Of a DNA stretch of 64,000 bases, positions 34,622 through 47,198 are shown piece after piece. The number at the start of each line of letters is the position of its first letter. Position 1 is the first letter of the stretch. The translations under genes and the position numbers were made by a program. The stretch comes from Lophius americanus (lineage: Eukaryota; Chordata; Actinopteri; Lophiiformes; Lophiidae): positions 85,001-149,000 of the forward strand of contig JBBDHG010000487.1 of assembly GCA_037951165.1 (NCBI GenBank), read 5' to 3'. The notes beneath the pieces are model-generated. The model was not told where the DNA came from. It worked only from the letters and a program-made list of their open reading frames with translations, and made no database searches.

Positions 34622-34739
34622 AATATTCCCAGAGAGAATATTCCCAGAGAGAATCTTCCCAGAGAGAATATTCCCACTGAGAATATTCCCACTGAGAATA
34701 TTCCCACTGTGAATATTCTCAGTGGGAATATTCACAGTG
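34622..34739 (+). repeat. 15-bp GAATATTCCCACTGA array ending in an inverted repeat
   Basis: The palindrome GAATATTC occurs at 34636, 34666, 34681, 34696, 34711 and 34726, every 15 bases, with a GAATCTTC variant at 34651. The last units are inverted: CACTGTGAATATTC (34705-34718) has its exact complement at 34726-34739 across a 7-nt loop. Each GAATATTC also fits the GAAnnTTC dyad used by heat-shock factor, but function is unproven. Confidence 0.95.
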
Positions 34740-35172
34740 CTTTTAAGGATTTTGGATGGTTTTTGGACTTTAATTCTGTCTTTTGATATTTTTGGAATTT
34801 TGGACCGCTCACATGGTTTTGACGCCTGTTTGTTTGCTGGATCAGTATTTTACTTCTCCTGGATCCGAAACTCCTGCCACAGGTTCTGACCGTATTCGCT
34901 CATAATGAGCTCCGGACTCGACTTAAAGGGTTTCTCATCGTTTTGTACATGTTTGTTTCTTAGGAAACATTTTTCACAATATTTAATTCTCTCAAGACTT
35001 GGACGCGCTTCTGCGTCACTCCGACTTCTAGCGGCGACGGGCTAAATCAGACTAATCTGTCTGTTAGCTGCGTGAGACGGTTGAGACCACTGATGGTTTC
35101 TGCATCTACACAGTTTCCTGAAGGACGGGATTCACCACATCTGTGTCCCGCGTGTCACTTAAAGGCCCAGAG

Positions 35173-35173
<1 letters not shown>
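34740..35173. other. Unique intronic DNA
   Basis: Nothing recognisable. Confidence 0.5.

Positions 35174-35213
<40 letters not shown>
35174..35213 (+). repeat. (TAA)n microsatellite
   Basis: Thirteen consecutive TAA/AAT triplets. Confidence 0.97.
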
Positions 35214-35214
<1 letters not shown>

Positions 35215-35303
35215 GATACAGAACGTTTTGAGTTTGGTGGTGACATCAGCCTGATTCTCCTGTAGTGTTTGTCCAGCAGGTGAAAGATCAATATGAAGGT
35301 GCA

Positions 35304-35454
35304 GCAGGTACGCGGTGAGAGCAGGTACGCGGTGAGAGCAGGTACGCGGTGAGAGCAGGTACGCGGTGAGAGCAGGTACACGGTTAGAGCAGGTACGCCG
35401 TGAGAGCAGGTACGCCGTGAGAGCAGGTACGCCGTGAGAGCAGGTACGCCGTGA
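35304..35454 (+). repeat. 17-bp GCAGGTACGCGGTGAGA minisatellite
   Basis: Nine units in a row. The first four have ACGCGG, one has ACACGGT and the last four have ACGCCG, so variants are segregated. The unit contains CAG/GTACG and GGTGAGA, both similar to a 5' splice donor on the plus strand, that is, antisense to nrxn1. Confidence 0.96.
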
Positions 35455-35800
35455 AGCCTGAATCCCAGGGAACCTGAGGATGACATCATCTATCACCAGG
35501 ACAGGAAACACGCGGTGAGGCTTCAGCTGCCTGAGGAGAGCTTAACACCAGGATGAGGCTCAGGTCTGCGTATTGATGCATGCAGGATTAGTATTAAATC
35601 TAGTCTGTGCGCTCATATTCAGCCTGATCTTGTAGAACAATAATCCCTACCAGAATCAACCGGATCAGAACAACGCCTGAAGGCAGCAGCAGATACAATC
35701 AAGAGACACGACGCTCCACGATTCTAAAGAGAGAGGGGAACAGATACGGGGACTAAGTTGGCAAGGCGGAGGATTCTCCAGCTCAAGATTACAGTGACGG
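35455..35800. other. Unique intronic DNA
   Basis: Nothing recognisable. Confidence 0.5.
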
Positions 35801-36405
35801 CATTTATTATACAGCGTTAATTATAGAGCGTTTATCATCGATCCTTTATTATACCGTGTCTATTATAGAGCCTTTATTATAGAGCATTTATTATCGAGCC
35901 TTTTTCATAGAGGATTTATTATAGAGCATTTATTATAAGGCCTTTAATATACACGGTTTATTATAGAGCATTAATTGAAGATAACTTATCATAGAGCATT
36001 TATTATAGAGCCTTTATTTAAGAGCATTTATTATAAAGCCTTATCATAGAGTATTTATTATAAGGCCTTTATTACAGAGGGCTTATTATAGAACCTTCTT
36101 ATGGACTATTTATTATTGTGCATTTATTATAGAGGGTTTATTATAAGGCCTTTATTATAGAGGGTTTATTATAGAGCATTAATTGAAGATAATTTATCAT
36201 AGAGCATTTATTATAGAGCATTTATCATAGAGCGTTTATTAGAGAGCATTTATTAAAGAGCGGTTAATATAAAACCTTTATTATAGAGCATTTATTATAG
36301 AGCATTTATTAAAGAGAGCTTATTATGAAGCCTTTATTATAGAGGGTTTATTATAGAGCATTTATTGTAGAGCCCTTTTTAATGGAAGTTTTAGTATGGA
36401 GCGTT
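35801..36405 (+). repeat. Degenerate TTTATTATAGAGCA array
   Basis: About forty units of 14-15 bp, TTTATTATAGAGCA with CCTTTATTATAGAG, GGGTTTATTATAGA and TAAGGCC variants. A composite unit containing GAGCATTAATTGAAGATAA and TTATCATAGAGC occurs near 35966 and near 36175, about 210 bases apart. Confidence 0.93.
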
Positions 36406-38000
36406 TGATACAGAGGCAGTTAGAGAGGCTAGCAGGAATCAAACCTTCGCACTGAAGGTGCAGCAGTGCAGCATGTCAAATCATTGATTTTCCCTCTGAA
36501 ATATAGAGAGGCACCAAGACAAACAGAACCACTGGGAGCCCGCTCAGCTGGAACCGACCCAGGTGCTGTGAGAGCAAATGAGATTTCTCACACAGTGTGT
36601 TTTGAATGTTCCTCACTTGCCCTAAATGGCCATTACATCCTCCTCGGCGAGGCTTCATTCAGAGATGCAGGGGCCAATTGGCTCTTTGGTGCCGGGGGAG
36701 TGACACAGTGGCCGTTCCTTCTGCCTGGGAACAGACCATAATCTCCATTTCTTGAATTTCCAGCGACAAGAAGCTATAAAAAGAAATCGTTCTCTGCAAA
36801 GAGGGTTCTGAAAGAATCATGAAAAGATGACATTCTTTCACAGAAACAGCTTCTTAGCCTGAAAAGATGGTGATTCAACATTCAAGGTCCAAAGACTTTA
36901 ACGGTCCTCAGATTCTTCCAAAACCTCCAGCAGCAGCTCAAGGTCCAGTCTTTACTAAAGTTTGGATCAGCATAAGTGGTTGCCAGAAAATCTATCCAAA
37001 TGATCTGATCTCCTGATCTCTCCTCTGGTGCCGAAAAGAGGTCCACACGGTTGGTTCTGAGTCAAATATCAAACTTTGATTTTCCCCGTGTGCTTATTCA
37101 ATCAAAATATCAGTTTGTCAGAACAAAGTTCTGTGAAACCCAACGACATTCATTTTTGTGAGTGTGCTGCTGAGAGGCGGACGGGTCCATTTAAAGCTGG
37201 AGACTCCTCCCTGATCCTTGAACCTGATCCTTGAACCCGGTTTTATTGAACGTCTTTGTAACCATTAACCAGAATAAAAATATATTTACGTATCTCATAC
37301 TTTTTTAATTGATCCAATTAAAGCCTCCAAAAGGCTTTAAAACGGGCCGTAAAGCGTAGAATCACCATGTGAACCGTTATAACCACATCAGAACCAACAT
37401 GTGGGACACTGCTACAAATAATGTTCTGGCATGTTTGGCAAATTGAGAAAGTGTCCGGGCGATGAGTAGTTCCTAAAGTCCAATCACTGCTGAGTGTAAG
37501 CATTAAAGAGGCAGATTGTAGCTGTTGGCATCGCCGGCAGAACCGACCCGCTCATCAGTGGCTCATCAGTTTCAAAACCAACAGACACTTATGTCATCAA
37601 TAACAACAAACACTCTGTGACATCAGTGCGGCAGCCGGACCGGACCTCCTATCTAACATCTTTCTCCTGGAGGGTTCTGGGCTTGTCTCTCCACTGGTTC
37701 TGGAGCCAAGACAAAAGTGGATTTTCAGCAGACAGCACCGACCGGGGTGGGGGGTGGGGGGCAGCCCCCGCTCTGACCGCTCCAGAGATTTATAAAGTGT
37801 CGGTGCTGCCCAGGCATGATAACGCAGAGCAGTGCAGGTGAGGATCCATCTCTGTCAGGGGCTGCAGCGGTTCTGCTCAGATAGCAGGGTTTGTTTTTCC
37901 CTGGGAGGGAAACAATAAGGTTCTATCTCTGACCCCTGAGTAATTATCATAAAACCTTACCTGCCAGCAAAGACGTCTATCTTTTCAGAACTTCACTGAC
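36406..38000. other. Unique intronic DNA, candidate conserved element at 36580-36870
   Basis: The 36580-36870 block is non-repetitive, low in CpG and differs in texture from its surroundings (GCCCTAAATGGCCATTACA, CCAATTGGCTCTTTGG, AGCTATAAAAAGAAATCG). It looks like a conserved non-coding element, judged by appearance only. No exon is supported. Confidence 0.35.
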
Positions 38001-38178
38001 ATCATGACATCAGATGACCACATGATCACATGACCAGATGATCACATGATCACATGACCAGATGATCACATGATCACATAACCAGATGATCACATGACCA
38101 CATGATCAAACGACCACATAACCAGATGAACACATGACCACATGATCACATGACCACATGACCAGATGATCACATGAC
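38001..38178 (+). repeat. 9-bp ATCACATGA/CCACATGAC array
   Basis: About nineteen units of GATCACATG, ACCAGATG and ACCACATG. CACATG is an E-box-like hexamer, repeated here by the array. Confidence 0.93.
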
Positions 38179-38310
38179 CCGCCTTCATTGACAAATGTCA
38201 AGTCAGGATTCAACAGAACCTTAAACAGAAAACGTGAAGAGAGGTTATCAAATTAAGAGACGCATTTATCCTGGTAAATAATAATATACTAAATCATTGT
38301 GATACGGTAG

Positions 38311-38566
<256 letters not shown>

Positions 38567-39873
38567 ATAATAATAATAAATAGGATGAGATAATCTCCCT
38601 GTAGGACTAACTTCTTATTACTAACATAATAAGATAAATATTTCTCAATAACATGAATTCAGTGGAAGATACTTTTACTGTTTGTTGTTTTTGCATCACG
38701 GTCTCATGAGATGTGATCAGGAACCTTATGAAGACGTTTGAGTCCAGACCCGGGACAGACAGCACCAGAGAAGATCCTCAGGTGAGCAGACAGGAAACCA
38801 CCAGATACTTTCACAATAAAAGTAACATCAGGGCTGAATCTCACTATTTCATCTAATGCTGCATTTGAGTGGGTCGTAAATCCTGGAAATGCATCAATCT
38901 AATTATCCTTTAAGCAAAAGGAATATTTTAATCACTATTATAATAACCACTCTGACTCATCGCTTTTTTTCTCCCATGGTGCATTTCTCCCTGATTAGGC
39001 CGGAGTGCTCTGAGACGATAATGTCCTTGTTAATGAAGGCTGAGTGGACGCCCAGTGGTTTGAGAAGAATGACATTAATGTAATGTTCCCCGCGAGTGAA
39101 GGTCCGCAGCATTCAATAAGAACACAAGCCCGCTCCGGCATTTACAGAACTTTCTGATGGGTCACCTGAGGAGGCCCGGTCCCCTCAGACACTTCACAAT
39201 CATTACACTAATAATGATGATTAGCACAGGCTGCTACCGCTGGGAGATCTGCCGGCCCGCGGGCAGAACTTTAAGTCCACCGAGCCAGTGACACCGAACA
39301 TTTTAATATGCTGCCATCTGAGCCGCTGTGAGCGCAGCCAGACGGACGGGTCCGCTGCTGGTTCTGATTATACAGGAATACAGACTCCTGACCGTGTGCA
39401 GTAAAAGAATGTGCAGACCTGTTGGGTCACGCTGTGAAGTCCTACAGACGTGGAATAACGGATCAGCTGTTGAAGACGGCGGAACTAAAAGGAAAAGAAA
39501 CATTTGGACTGAAGTTTGATCGTGGAGAAACGGTCCCTGACTTCTATTCTCCGTCCGTCCAGTTTAAGCCGGTTCATACTAACGGGTCTGTCAAATACAG
39601 GACGCTCTGCTACAAGCTCCAGGGGGAGGGGCTTAAGGGACTTCAGGCTGGTGTTACTTGGGTCAGAGGAGGCGGGTAGAACTTAAAGGCCCACCTCAGG
39701 ACTGAACTTTTTCAACTACAGTGGTAATTATGCTGAACCCACGTCTCCGGTTCCGGTTCCAGGCTACCTGACGGCTGCAAGGCCAACGCTCAGAAACACT
39801 CCAACATGTTTGAGCAAAAGTTTCTTTTTAGAGGCTGTTAAGATGTTCGCTGTAGTCACAAATGACTGAGAGA
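38567..39873. other. Unique intronic DNA, candidate conserved element at 38880-39110
   Basis: The 38880-39110 block (TCTAATTATCC, TCACTATTATAATAACC, GATTAGGCC, TTAATGAAGGC) contains several homeodomain-like TAATTA/ATTA words in non-repetitive sequence. Judged by appearance only. Small frames at 39303-39679 are unrecognised. Confidence 0.35.
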
Positions 39874-41012
39874 GCAAACAAACAAACAAACACACACAAA
39901 CAAACAACCACACAAACAAACAAACTAACACACACAAACAAACAAACACACAAACAAACAAACAAACTAACACACACAAACAAACAAACACACAAACAAA
40001 CAACCACACAAACAAACAAACAAACTAACACACACAAACAAACAAACTAACTAACTAACACACACAAACAAACAAACACACAAACAAACAAACAACCACA
40101 CACACAAACACACACAAACAAACACACAAAGATACAAACACACAAAGAAACAAACACACAAACAGACAGACAAACAAACACACAAACAAACAAACACACA
40201 GACAAACAAACACACACACAAACACACAGACAAACAAACAAACACACAAACAAACACACACACAAACAAACACACACACAAACACACACACAAAGAAACA
40301 AACAAACACACACACACACACACAAACAAACACACAAAGAAACAAACACACAAAGAAACAAACACACAAAGAAACAAACACACAAACAGACAGACAAACA
40401 AACACACGAACAAACACACAAACACACAGACAAACAAACAAACACACAAACAAACACACACACAAACAAACAAATACACAAACAAACACACACACAAACA
40501 AACACACAAAGATACAAACACACAAAGAAACAAACACACAAACAGACAGACAAACAAACACACAAACAAACAAACACACAGACAAACAAACACACACACA
40601 AACACACAGACAAACAAACACACAAACAAACACACACACAAACAAACACACACACAAACACACACACACACAAAGAAACAAACAAACACACACACACACA
40701 CACAAATAAACACACAAAGAAACAAACACACAAAGAAACAAACACGCAAAGAAACAAACACACAAACAGACAGACAAACAAACACACGAACAAACACACA
40801 AACACACAGACAAACAAACAAACACACAAACAAACACACACACAAACAAACAAATACACAAACAAACACACACACACACAAACACACAAAGAAACAAAAA
40901 CACAAAGAAACAAACACACAAAGAAACAAACACACAAAGAAACAAACACACAAACAGACAGACAAACAAACACACAAACAGACAAACAAACACACAGACA
41001 AACAAACAAACA
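39874..41012 (+). repeat. 1.14 kb CAAACA/CACACA array with 380-bp higher-order unit
   Basis: Only A and C with scattered G and T. Rare marks show the larger unit: AAAGATACAAACAC occurs at 40131 and 40511, and AAAGAAACAAACAAACACAC at 40292 and 40672, both 380 bases apart. The minus-strand frames of 316-335 codons (VCVFVCL type) in all three frames reflect composition only. Confidence 0.96.
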
Positions 41013-42147
41013 CGTTAAATCTCAGACACTGAGTTGAAGGGGAAATCTGCTGAGTCACATTTGATTGTTATGATAAAATGATTTGATGCTCTTTAAATGT
41101 TGCTTTAGGCAGAAATAAGAACAAGTGGATTGAATTATTTTAAGCCAAAACACTGTGACCAGAAGAAGCTGCAGGTCTCAGACTTATCTCACTGTCACAG
41201 ATTTCCGGTTGCCCTCTTTGACGGACCGATTCAACGTTTAGAGCCTGATAGTATTCCCCGTCCAATTTGGCAATATGGCACGCCGTTCTCGCCGTCCCAG
41301 GATGCACCGCTCTAAAGGAAGAAACGTATTTGCTGAGTTGCATTCGTCGTCAGGGGGAAGTGGAACAGCTGGACACTGGTTAAAATGCTGACTGCAGGGA
41401 GAGGACAGTGAATGCAGCATCTCTCTTCACAGAGGGCCGACAGCATGTCTTTGTGAGCGCGGCGTCCCGAGACCATCATGTCCTCCTGCAGGAGGTCTCC
41501 ACGGGGCGGCTGTCACACCGAACACACCGACGGTTCTGCGGGCTTCATTCATCTCCGTCACACAACAACTCTGTAATCCACTGACCTCATTTTCTGTCTG
41601 AGTGTATGAGATGACCCCTGACCTGCCTCGCCATCCTCCCTTTGTTCACGCCCCTTTGGATCACGCTGAACTTCATTTCCAACAATAGATGCCAATAAAA
41701 CCTGGTTCTGCTGGATTCTGCTCCATTCCTCCAAAATAAATACTCCGACTGTCACAGACGAAGCGCTTGCAGCGTTTTAAGACAGGAAATAGATTTAAAG
41801 TAGATGAATTATACATCAGAACCAAAGCTGCACATGGGACCGGATCAGATATCTGAGCATCAGTTCACATCTAGTGAATAAACTTCTCTGTAACACACCC
41901 TCTACTTCCTCTCCTCACCCTCCGTCCGCCATCCTTCCTACCAAACTCTGGGTTCTTCGGTGACACTTCAAAGATCCGGTGGAGCGAGGACGTGATTATC
42001 GACGGTCCGATATTTGTTCTGCATCACATGGTCCTGTGAGGGTCCGGGGCCCGCGCCCAGTCCCAGGGAAACCAGCCCACTGGATCAATATCTACGAAGG
42101 TATTATTATTATTTGTCAGAATCTGCAAACCAAGCCATGATGAGTCA
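41013..42147. other. Unique intronic DNA, candidate conserved element at 41130-41400
   Basis: The 41130-41400 block is non-repetitive and has short frames on both strands. No exon is supported. Confidence 0.35.
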
Positions 42148-42290
42148 TGGGTCAGAAGGCGGGTCAGATGGCGGGTCAGTGGGCGGGTCAGAAGGCGGGT
42201 CAGAGGGCGGGTCTGACGGTGGGTCAGTGGGCGGGTCAGAAGGCGGGTCAGACGGCGGGTCAGAAGGCGGGTCTGACGGCGGTTCTGATG
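42148..42290 (+). repeat. 12-bp GGGTCAGAAGGC minisatellite
   Basis: Eleven to twelve units with GATGGC, GTGGGC, GACGGC and GAGGGC variants. The period is a multiple of three, so GGSEGGSD-like and DPPSDPPS-like frames stay open; not genes. Confidence 0.95.
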
Positions 42291-42861
42291 GAGAATCACT
42301 GCCGGTGTTGAACAGGTGGGAGATTTGCATAATATGTAAAACTGAAGAAAATAAATGTTGAATCTGCCTTGAATGAAGTCGTTGTTTTAAAGCTTTGGAT
42401 CGAGCGGCGCTGAAGATAAACTGGCATCAAGATTCAAGGATGTTTTTTTCTGCTCTCCGCCTCCATGAGGCTCTAAAGACGGTAAATTAAAACGAAGCGT
42501 TCAAACGACATCATTGAAGGACTTTTGGACGTAAAGACGGATGAAAGGCTGAAACGTTTTATTCACCTGAGAGAAACTGGAAAGAAAAAAAAAGGAAGTG
42601 TAATGGAAGCATTTTGTTTGTGTGTAAATATTTAAATACGGCGTTAAACCAACAACCTTGATCCAAACTGAGTTCTGAACCCAGAAGGATTTTTAATGCT
42701 GTATTTGTGAAAGCGGATCAAACCAGCATTAAAAGGTCGTTAAAGTTTAAGTTTATTCTTCATTAAAGCCCATTTATATTCATTAATTCACACAACAGAC
42801 ACACTTCCTGTGACGAAGGTGGAGGAGGAGGAGGAGCTGCAGGTGGAGGAATCTCCACCGC
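42291..42861. other. Unique intronic DNA
   Basis: Nothing recognisable apart from a GGAGGAGGAGGAGC run near 42821-42836. Confidence 0.5.
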
Positions 42862-42944
42862 TATATACTGATATATATATGTGTATATACATATATATGT
42901 ATATATATATATACATATATATGTATAAATATATACATATATAT
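42862..42944. repeat. (TA)n palindromic tract
   Basis: TATATATGTGTATATACATATATATG type sequence, self-complementary around 42880-42930 (not quoted in full). Confidence 0.93.
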
Positions 42945-43343
42945 CTTTCTGTTTCCCAGAATCCCTCTCTTCCCGGCGAGGACGGCGGATGAATCGCCCT
43001 GCCACCAGCTTGTTTGGACGGATCTGTCCTGCGTTGTTTATTCACACATGACATGTGAGGAGTGATACGCTGCTGCAGAAGCTGCTCCGCCCATGAGAGC
43101 AGATAGAGATGATGGAGAACCTCCGGGACGGTTATCAGGAGAACACACTCACAGCGGCGAGGAGAAACACCTGAGGGTGTCTGTGGCGGCGCTCCCCCCT
43201 CACGGAGGAGGAGCTCCTTCAGTCAGATGGATATGAAGAGATGAACAGGTACCAGAGTCTGATGAAGGAGTGCGTGACGCTGCAGCGTCAGCATCTGGAA
43301 CGGATCAGCCTCAGGCGGATCAGGAGTAGAAAAAAGGTCTTAC
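42945..43343. other. Unique intronic DNA next to the LNS6/stalk exon
   Basis: The only feature is the donor GTAAGACC adjoining 43344. Confidence 0.5.
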
Positions 43344-43663
43344 CTGCTGAGGTTCTCTGGGGGTGGTCTGCTTCACGCGTCGGCCGGACGCCGTGGTGGT
43401 GGTGATCTCCATGATGGAGGTGGACGTCTCCGACCGATTGGCCGTGGTGCTGGACTGCGGCGTAATGGAGGAGGGCGAATCCCCAACGAGCCGCACGCTG
43501 CCCTGGACCTTAATGTTGGGGTCGCCCTCGGCGGCCATGTTGAACACCTTCAACCCATTATAGTAGAGACCCGAGAGCTGGCCCTGAAAGGATCGGCTCC
43601 GGTCCCGCTCCCAGCCCCCGATCTGTATCGTGGTCTGGCTGTTGAAGATGGTGAGCTGTCGCC
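43344..43663 (-). CDS. nrxn1: Neurexin-1 exon: C-terminal half of LNS6 and start of stalk
   Basis: A 320-nt exon between acceptor GTTTTCCCGCAG and donor CAGCAG/GTAAGACC. Two bases complete the Gly codon split with the exon at 54721, then 106 codons follow to phase 0. It reads RQLTIFNSQTT, IQIGGWERDRSRSF, QGQLSGLYYNGLKVFNMAAE, GDPNIKVQGSVRLVG, then a Ser/Thr-rich stalk (STSIMEITTTTASGRRVKQ) ending in TPREPQQ. LNS6 (laminin G-like) is the domain that binds neuroligin and LRRTM; the Ile and Asn of LTIFN correspond, as I recall, to Ca-binding residues of neurexin-1 beta. Compared with my memory of human NRXN1 (IGGKEQGQPFQG) the fish loop is two residues longer. The stalk resembles NRXN1 (STSIMETTTTLATS) more than NRXN2 or NRXN3. 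Confidence 0.96.
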
Positions 43664-45951
43664 CTGCGGGAAAACAACGTTACATACGTAGAAGAATGTT
43701 GAAGAGTGGAGTCTCATCTTTGACTGAGCAGGAACAAAACACAGAGACAGATTTTTGCCCAGTGGCTCATGAGTCCAATAAATTACGGGCTGTAGGGACA
43801 AACCCAGGTAATTTATTGCAGTTATAATGATGACATGCCTGAGAAAACCAAATAAAAATAAGATTTAGAAAATCAATACAGCTTTGCTAAAAGGCCGATG
43901 TAATCTAAGAAAGGCGTAAAGAAGGAATAAAGTGTATTTAACTACATTCGTAACGATGACATCGTCTCGCGGCGACGCAAAGGGACGATAATAGCAGGAG
44001 AAATAAGGAAAACTGAAAACATGTCGCTGATGTTTCCTTACAGTTTACCCTTAACGGGATTCTTCACAGACTGATTAAAGGAAGAGCATTAAAGTCAATA
44101 AAGCGATGCGGGCCGTGAGAATTGGACCTTCCTGGTGTAAAATCTGGGCGAGAGAGGAATCCGGACAGTTTCAAACTATTCATCCTTTTAGCAAAAGCAA
44201 AGAAGGAAAATCAAAGAGTTATGTTTGATCACATGGGAAAATAAAAATACCACAACAGCGTCATTTATGACACAAAGCACAAAAGGGACAAAGAATAAAA
44301 CACGGGAATGAAAGGGATCATCTCACACTTCATGTAAGTAGTAAAAGATGAATTAGTTGTTAACGTATAAATACAAAACATGCACTCAATTTGTTGATGT
44401 TACACTTGACTGATTTAAAGCCCTAAACATATTTACAATCTTTGTTAAAGGGACTCAAAGTTCTGAAGCCAATTTGTGTATTACTCTATTTATCGCTGCC
44501 GGCAGGCCGATGGGATCAGATGTTCTGAATGTGTGCAGAGTGTCCAATTACAAACGACCAGGTTTAAATGGATCATTTAGGTGTTTACAGGAAAACAATC
44601 TACGGAGATTTAGAGACACTTTAACAACACCGACTCTCCTCCAGTAAAATAAGGTGATTTAAATTCATATTTAAAGTCCCTTTAACCTTAATAAACACTT
44701 TTTAAAACATCTATCAAAGAAATACATTATTCTGAAAAGTCTGAAACATTACAAACTAAATTTAACTCTTCCAATCCTTTAGGTTTTAAATGTTTAGCTG
44801 AACAGTGACTTTTATATTCAGATGTGTATTTTATCTGTAACTTGGTTATGATCAGACTATTTTATGGAAGTTTTAATCAGGGATTTTACCTTTGTCGAGT
44901 AGCCATTCGTCAACTACTCGACCGAGACGGTATGGGATTCGCTGTCTAGCAATCGCCAGGCGTTCGTTATCATTGTTGCCTTTAAAGTTTAAAGAGACAT
45001 TTCATTGGTTAAAATCTGTCAGGTCAAAGGTTAAACGTTCATACTTAATGCTGCAGTTGCACAGTTACACCAGGTTTTTATATTTAAATGGATTTATATC
45101 GTTAAAAAAAACAGGATTTACTGAAACATTATTAGATTATTTTATTTTATCCAACATTAGGCCTATATTATAGGAAAATAAGTGACAAGGATTCTGTTTC
45201 ATGGAGTTAAAGGAGCTTCTTTATAAAACCAGCCCACAACACAGATTTATGCATCATGACACAAACTCCACCCACAAAGCTCCGCCCGTTTAAACCGGCT
45301 TTTAATCTACTTACAACAAGAAGATCTTTTAAATTTGTGGCGGAAGTTCCCTTTAAAGGTTTAAAGAACAACAGGTTTAAAATGTCACAACGACCCCCAC
45401 CTTTATAAACTGTCTCAGGGACCACAACCAACAGTCAGGAGAGGAAACACATCGTCAAAGCAGGTCCAAACAGATCAGAACCACTCTGACCAAAGCCACA
45501 GGTTCTAAAGGAGGAGGAGTCAGTGGATCTCATGAACCAGATACCTAAACAGAACAGAGGAAGAGCAGCGGCGGGACGATTCCACGCCAGCATCAGACTC
45601 CATTCTGCCGTTAATGAGACCGAACTCTGCGTTACCGTTTGTCGGGTCCGTAACCTCCAGAACAGGAGCCTAGCAGCACCGTGACGGACTCTGAGTGCGG
45701 CCCCTCATTGTCCCCACAGATTGAATCGAGTAGATGTACAACATTTGTCCCATCAAGGACATTATTCAGTTCTGGCAGACAAAAGGCCCGGTGGCAAATA
45801 ATGAGGGCCCACGGTTCTGATGGCGTGAAGGACCACAGAGGCGAGAGGACCAGTGGGTGACCTTTGACAGAATGAACAGCTGACCTGATGAAAGGTTCGA
45901 GGTAAGATGACATTTTTAATGCTATCGGCTTGATTTAGCCCGTCTGTGGAG
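43664..45951. other. Unique AT-rich intronic DNA
   Basis: No supported exon or repeat over 2.3 kb. Small frames at 44892-45431 are unrecognised. Confidence 0.5.
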
Positions 45952-46067
45952 CCGGTCCATACCGCTCGCAGGATCCGGTCCATACCGCTCGCAGGATTCG
46001 GTCCATACCGCTCGCAGGATCCGGTCCATACCGCTCGCAGGATTCGGTCCATACCGCTCACAGGATC
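45952..46067 (+). repeat. 23-bp CGGTCCATACCGCTCGCAGG minisatellite, five copies
   Basis: Five near-identical units (20 of the 23 bases are given in the call), alternating GATCC and GATTC at the junction. Each unit contains CGCTCGCAGG, making the array CpG-rich in an AT-rich region. Confidence 0.95.
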
Positions 46068-46888
46068 CTGCTACAGCTGATGGTTCCGTGTCGCAGCACA
46101 AAGGCTTGTGAAGGCGATTTGGTGGACCAGAGACGGGTTCTGCCTCAGCGTCACACCTCAGATGTCATTTAACGACTTGGACTTCTGGAACAATGTCCGG
46201 TCAGCAGAACCCCCATTCATCAAACGGACCACCTTCATGCTAACAGAAAGTCACTTCTGAAGAGCGCTGACTGATCACGCATGACGGACTGATGTTCAAG
46301 GACGGAGATGCTGACCCGTCTGGATTTATTACATTCACAGTGTTTCCTGTGAGAAGACCGGCCCGGTCCGAACCCACACCTTCTACTACGTCGAGGCCAT
46401 GACCCAGGCTGCTCTGATTGGCTTGGCATGATGGGTCACGGCGTCCTGACATCATCAGAACAGAAGAATCCAACTGAGCCACTGACATTTCTGGACAGTC
46501 AGAACATCTGCTGGGCCGGGCCACGGTCTGGACCCCCAGAACGATTTAATATATGAAATAAAAAAAAAACTATTTTACTGGGCCAACATCTGGTCATTTA
46601 GTGAGGAGCAGAGCATTATTACTGTTCACGCCCACAAACAAACTCACAAACAAACAACCCACTGGATCACATGACGCCCTCAGAGTCTCATCGCTGGAGG
46701 TAAAAATGTTTTACAAACACATTTATTAATTAAAAAAAGCTTATGATTTCCTGACGGGGCGATTGTTTGTAGTTTAAGTATCTGGTAGATGTAAATATTA
46801 CATCAGCTGTGGAAAGTGTCTTCTTAACGACGAATCATGAATAATTCTCTCCTTCACCCCGGGAGTCTGAGGAGGTTGTTGTTCTATC

Positions 46889-46891
<3 letters not shown>
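46068..46891. other. Unique intronic DNA
   Basis: Nothing recognisable. Confidence 0.5.
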
Positions 46892-46969
<78 letters not shown>

Positions 46970-47063
46970 CAGGATGACTCACATTAGGAGGACAGAATAC
47001 CATAAACAAACAGACACATACACACACACACACACACACACGCACACACACACACACACACAC
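46892..47063 (+). repeat. (GT)n and (CA)n in opposite orientation
   Basis: An uninterrupted GT run of about 75 bases (46892-46967) is followed 40 bases later by a CA run (47015-47063, one CG interruption). Because CA is the complement of GT, the two form a large imperfect inverted repeat able to make a long hairpin. Confidence 0.95.
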
Positions 47064-47198
47064 TCTGCATTTAACTGGTTTGTTAATGGTGGTGGTGGTG
47101 GATGATGGATAATTAAAACTCTTTCAGTAAGGGGCTGGGGCAGAGGAGGTTGAGGGTTGATGTCACCATCGAAGGATCTTCTGGATCATTTGGCCAAT

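Noticed and set aside
40047..41058. Minus-strand frames of 316-335 codons, Cys/Val/Phe rich
   Set aside because: All three frames are open because CAAACA/CACACA arrays contain no stop codon on that strand.
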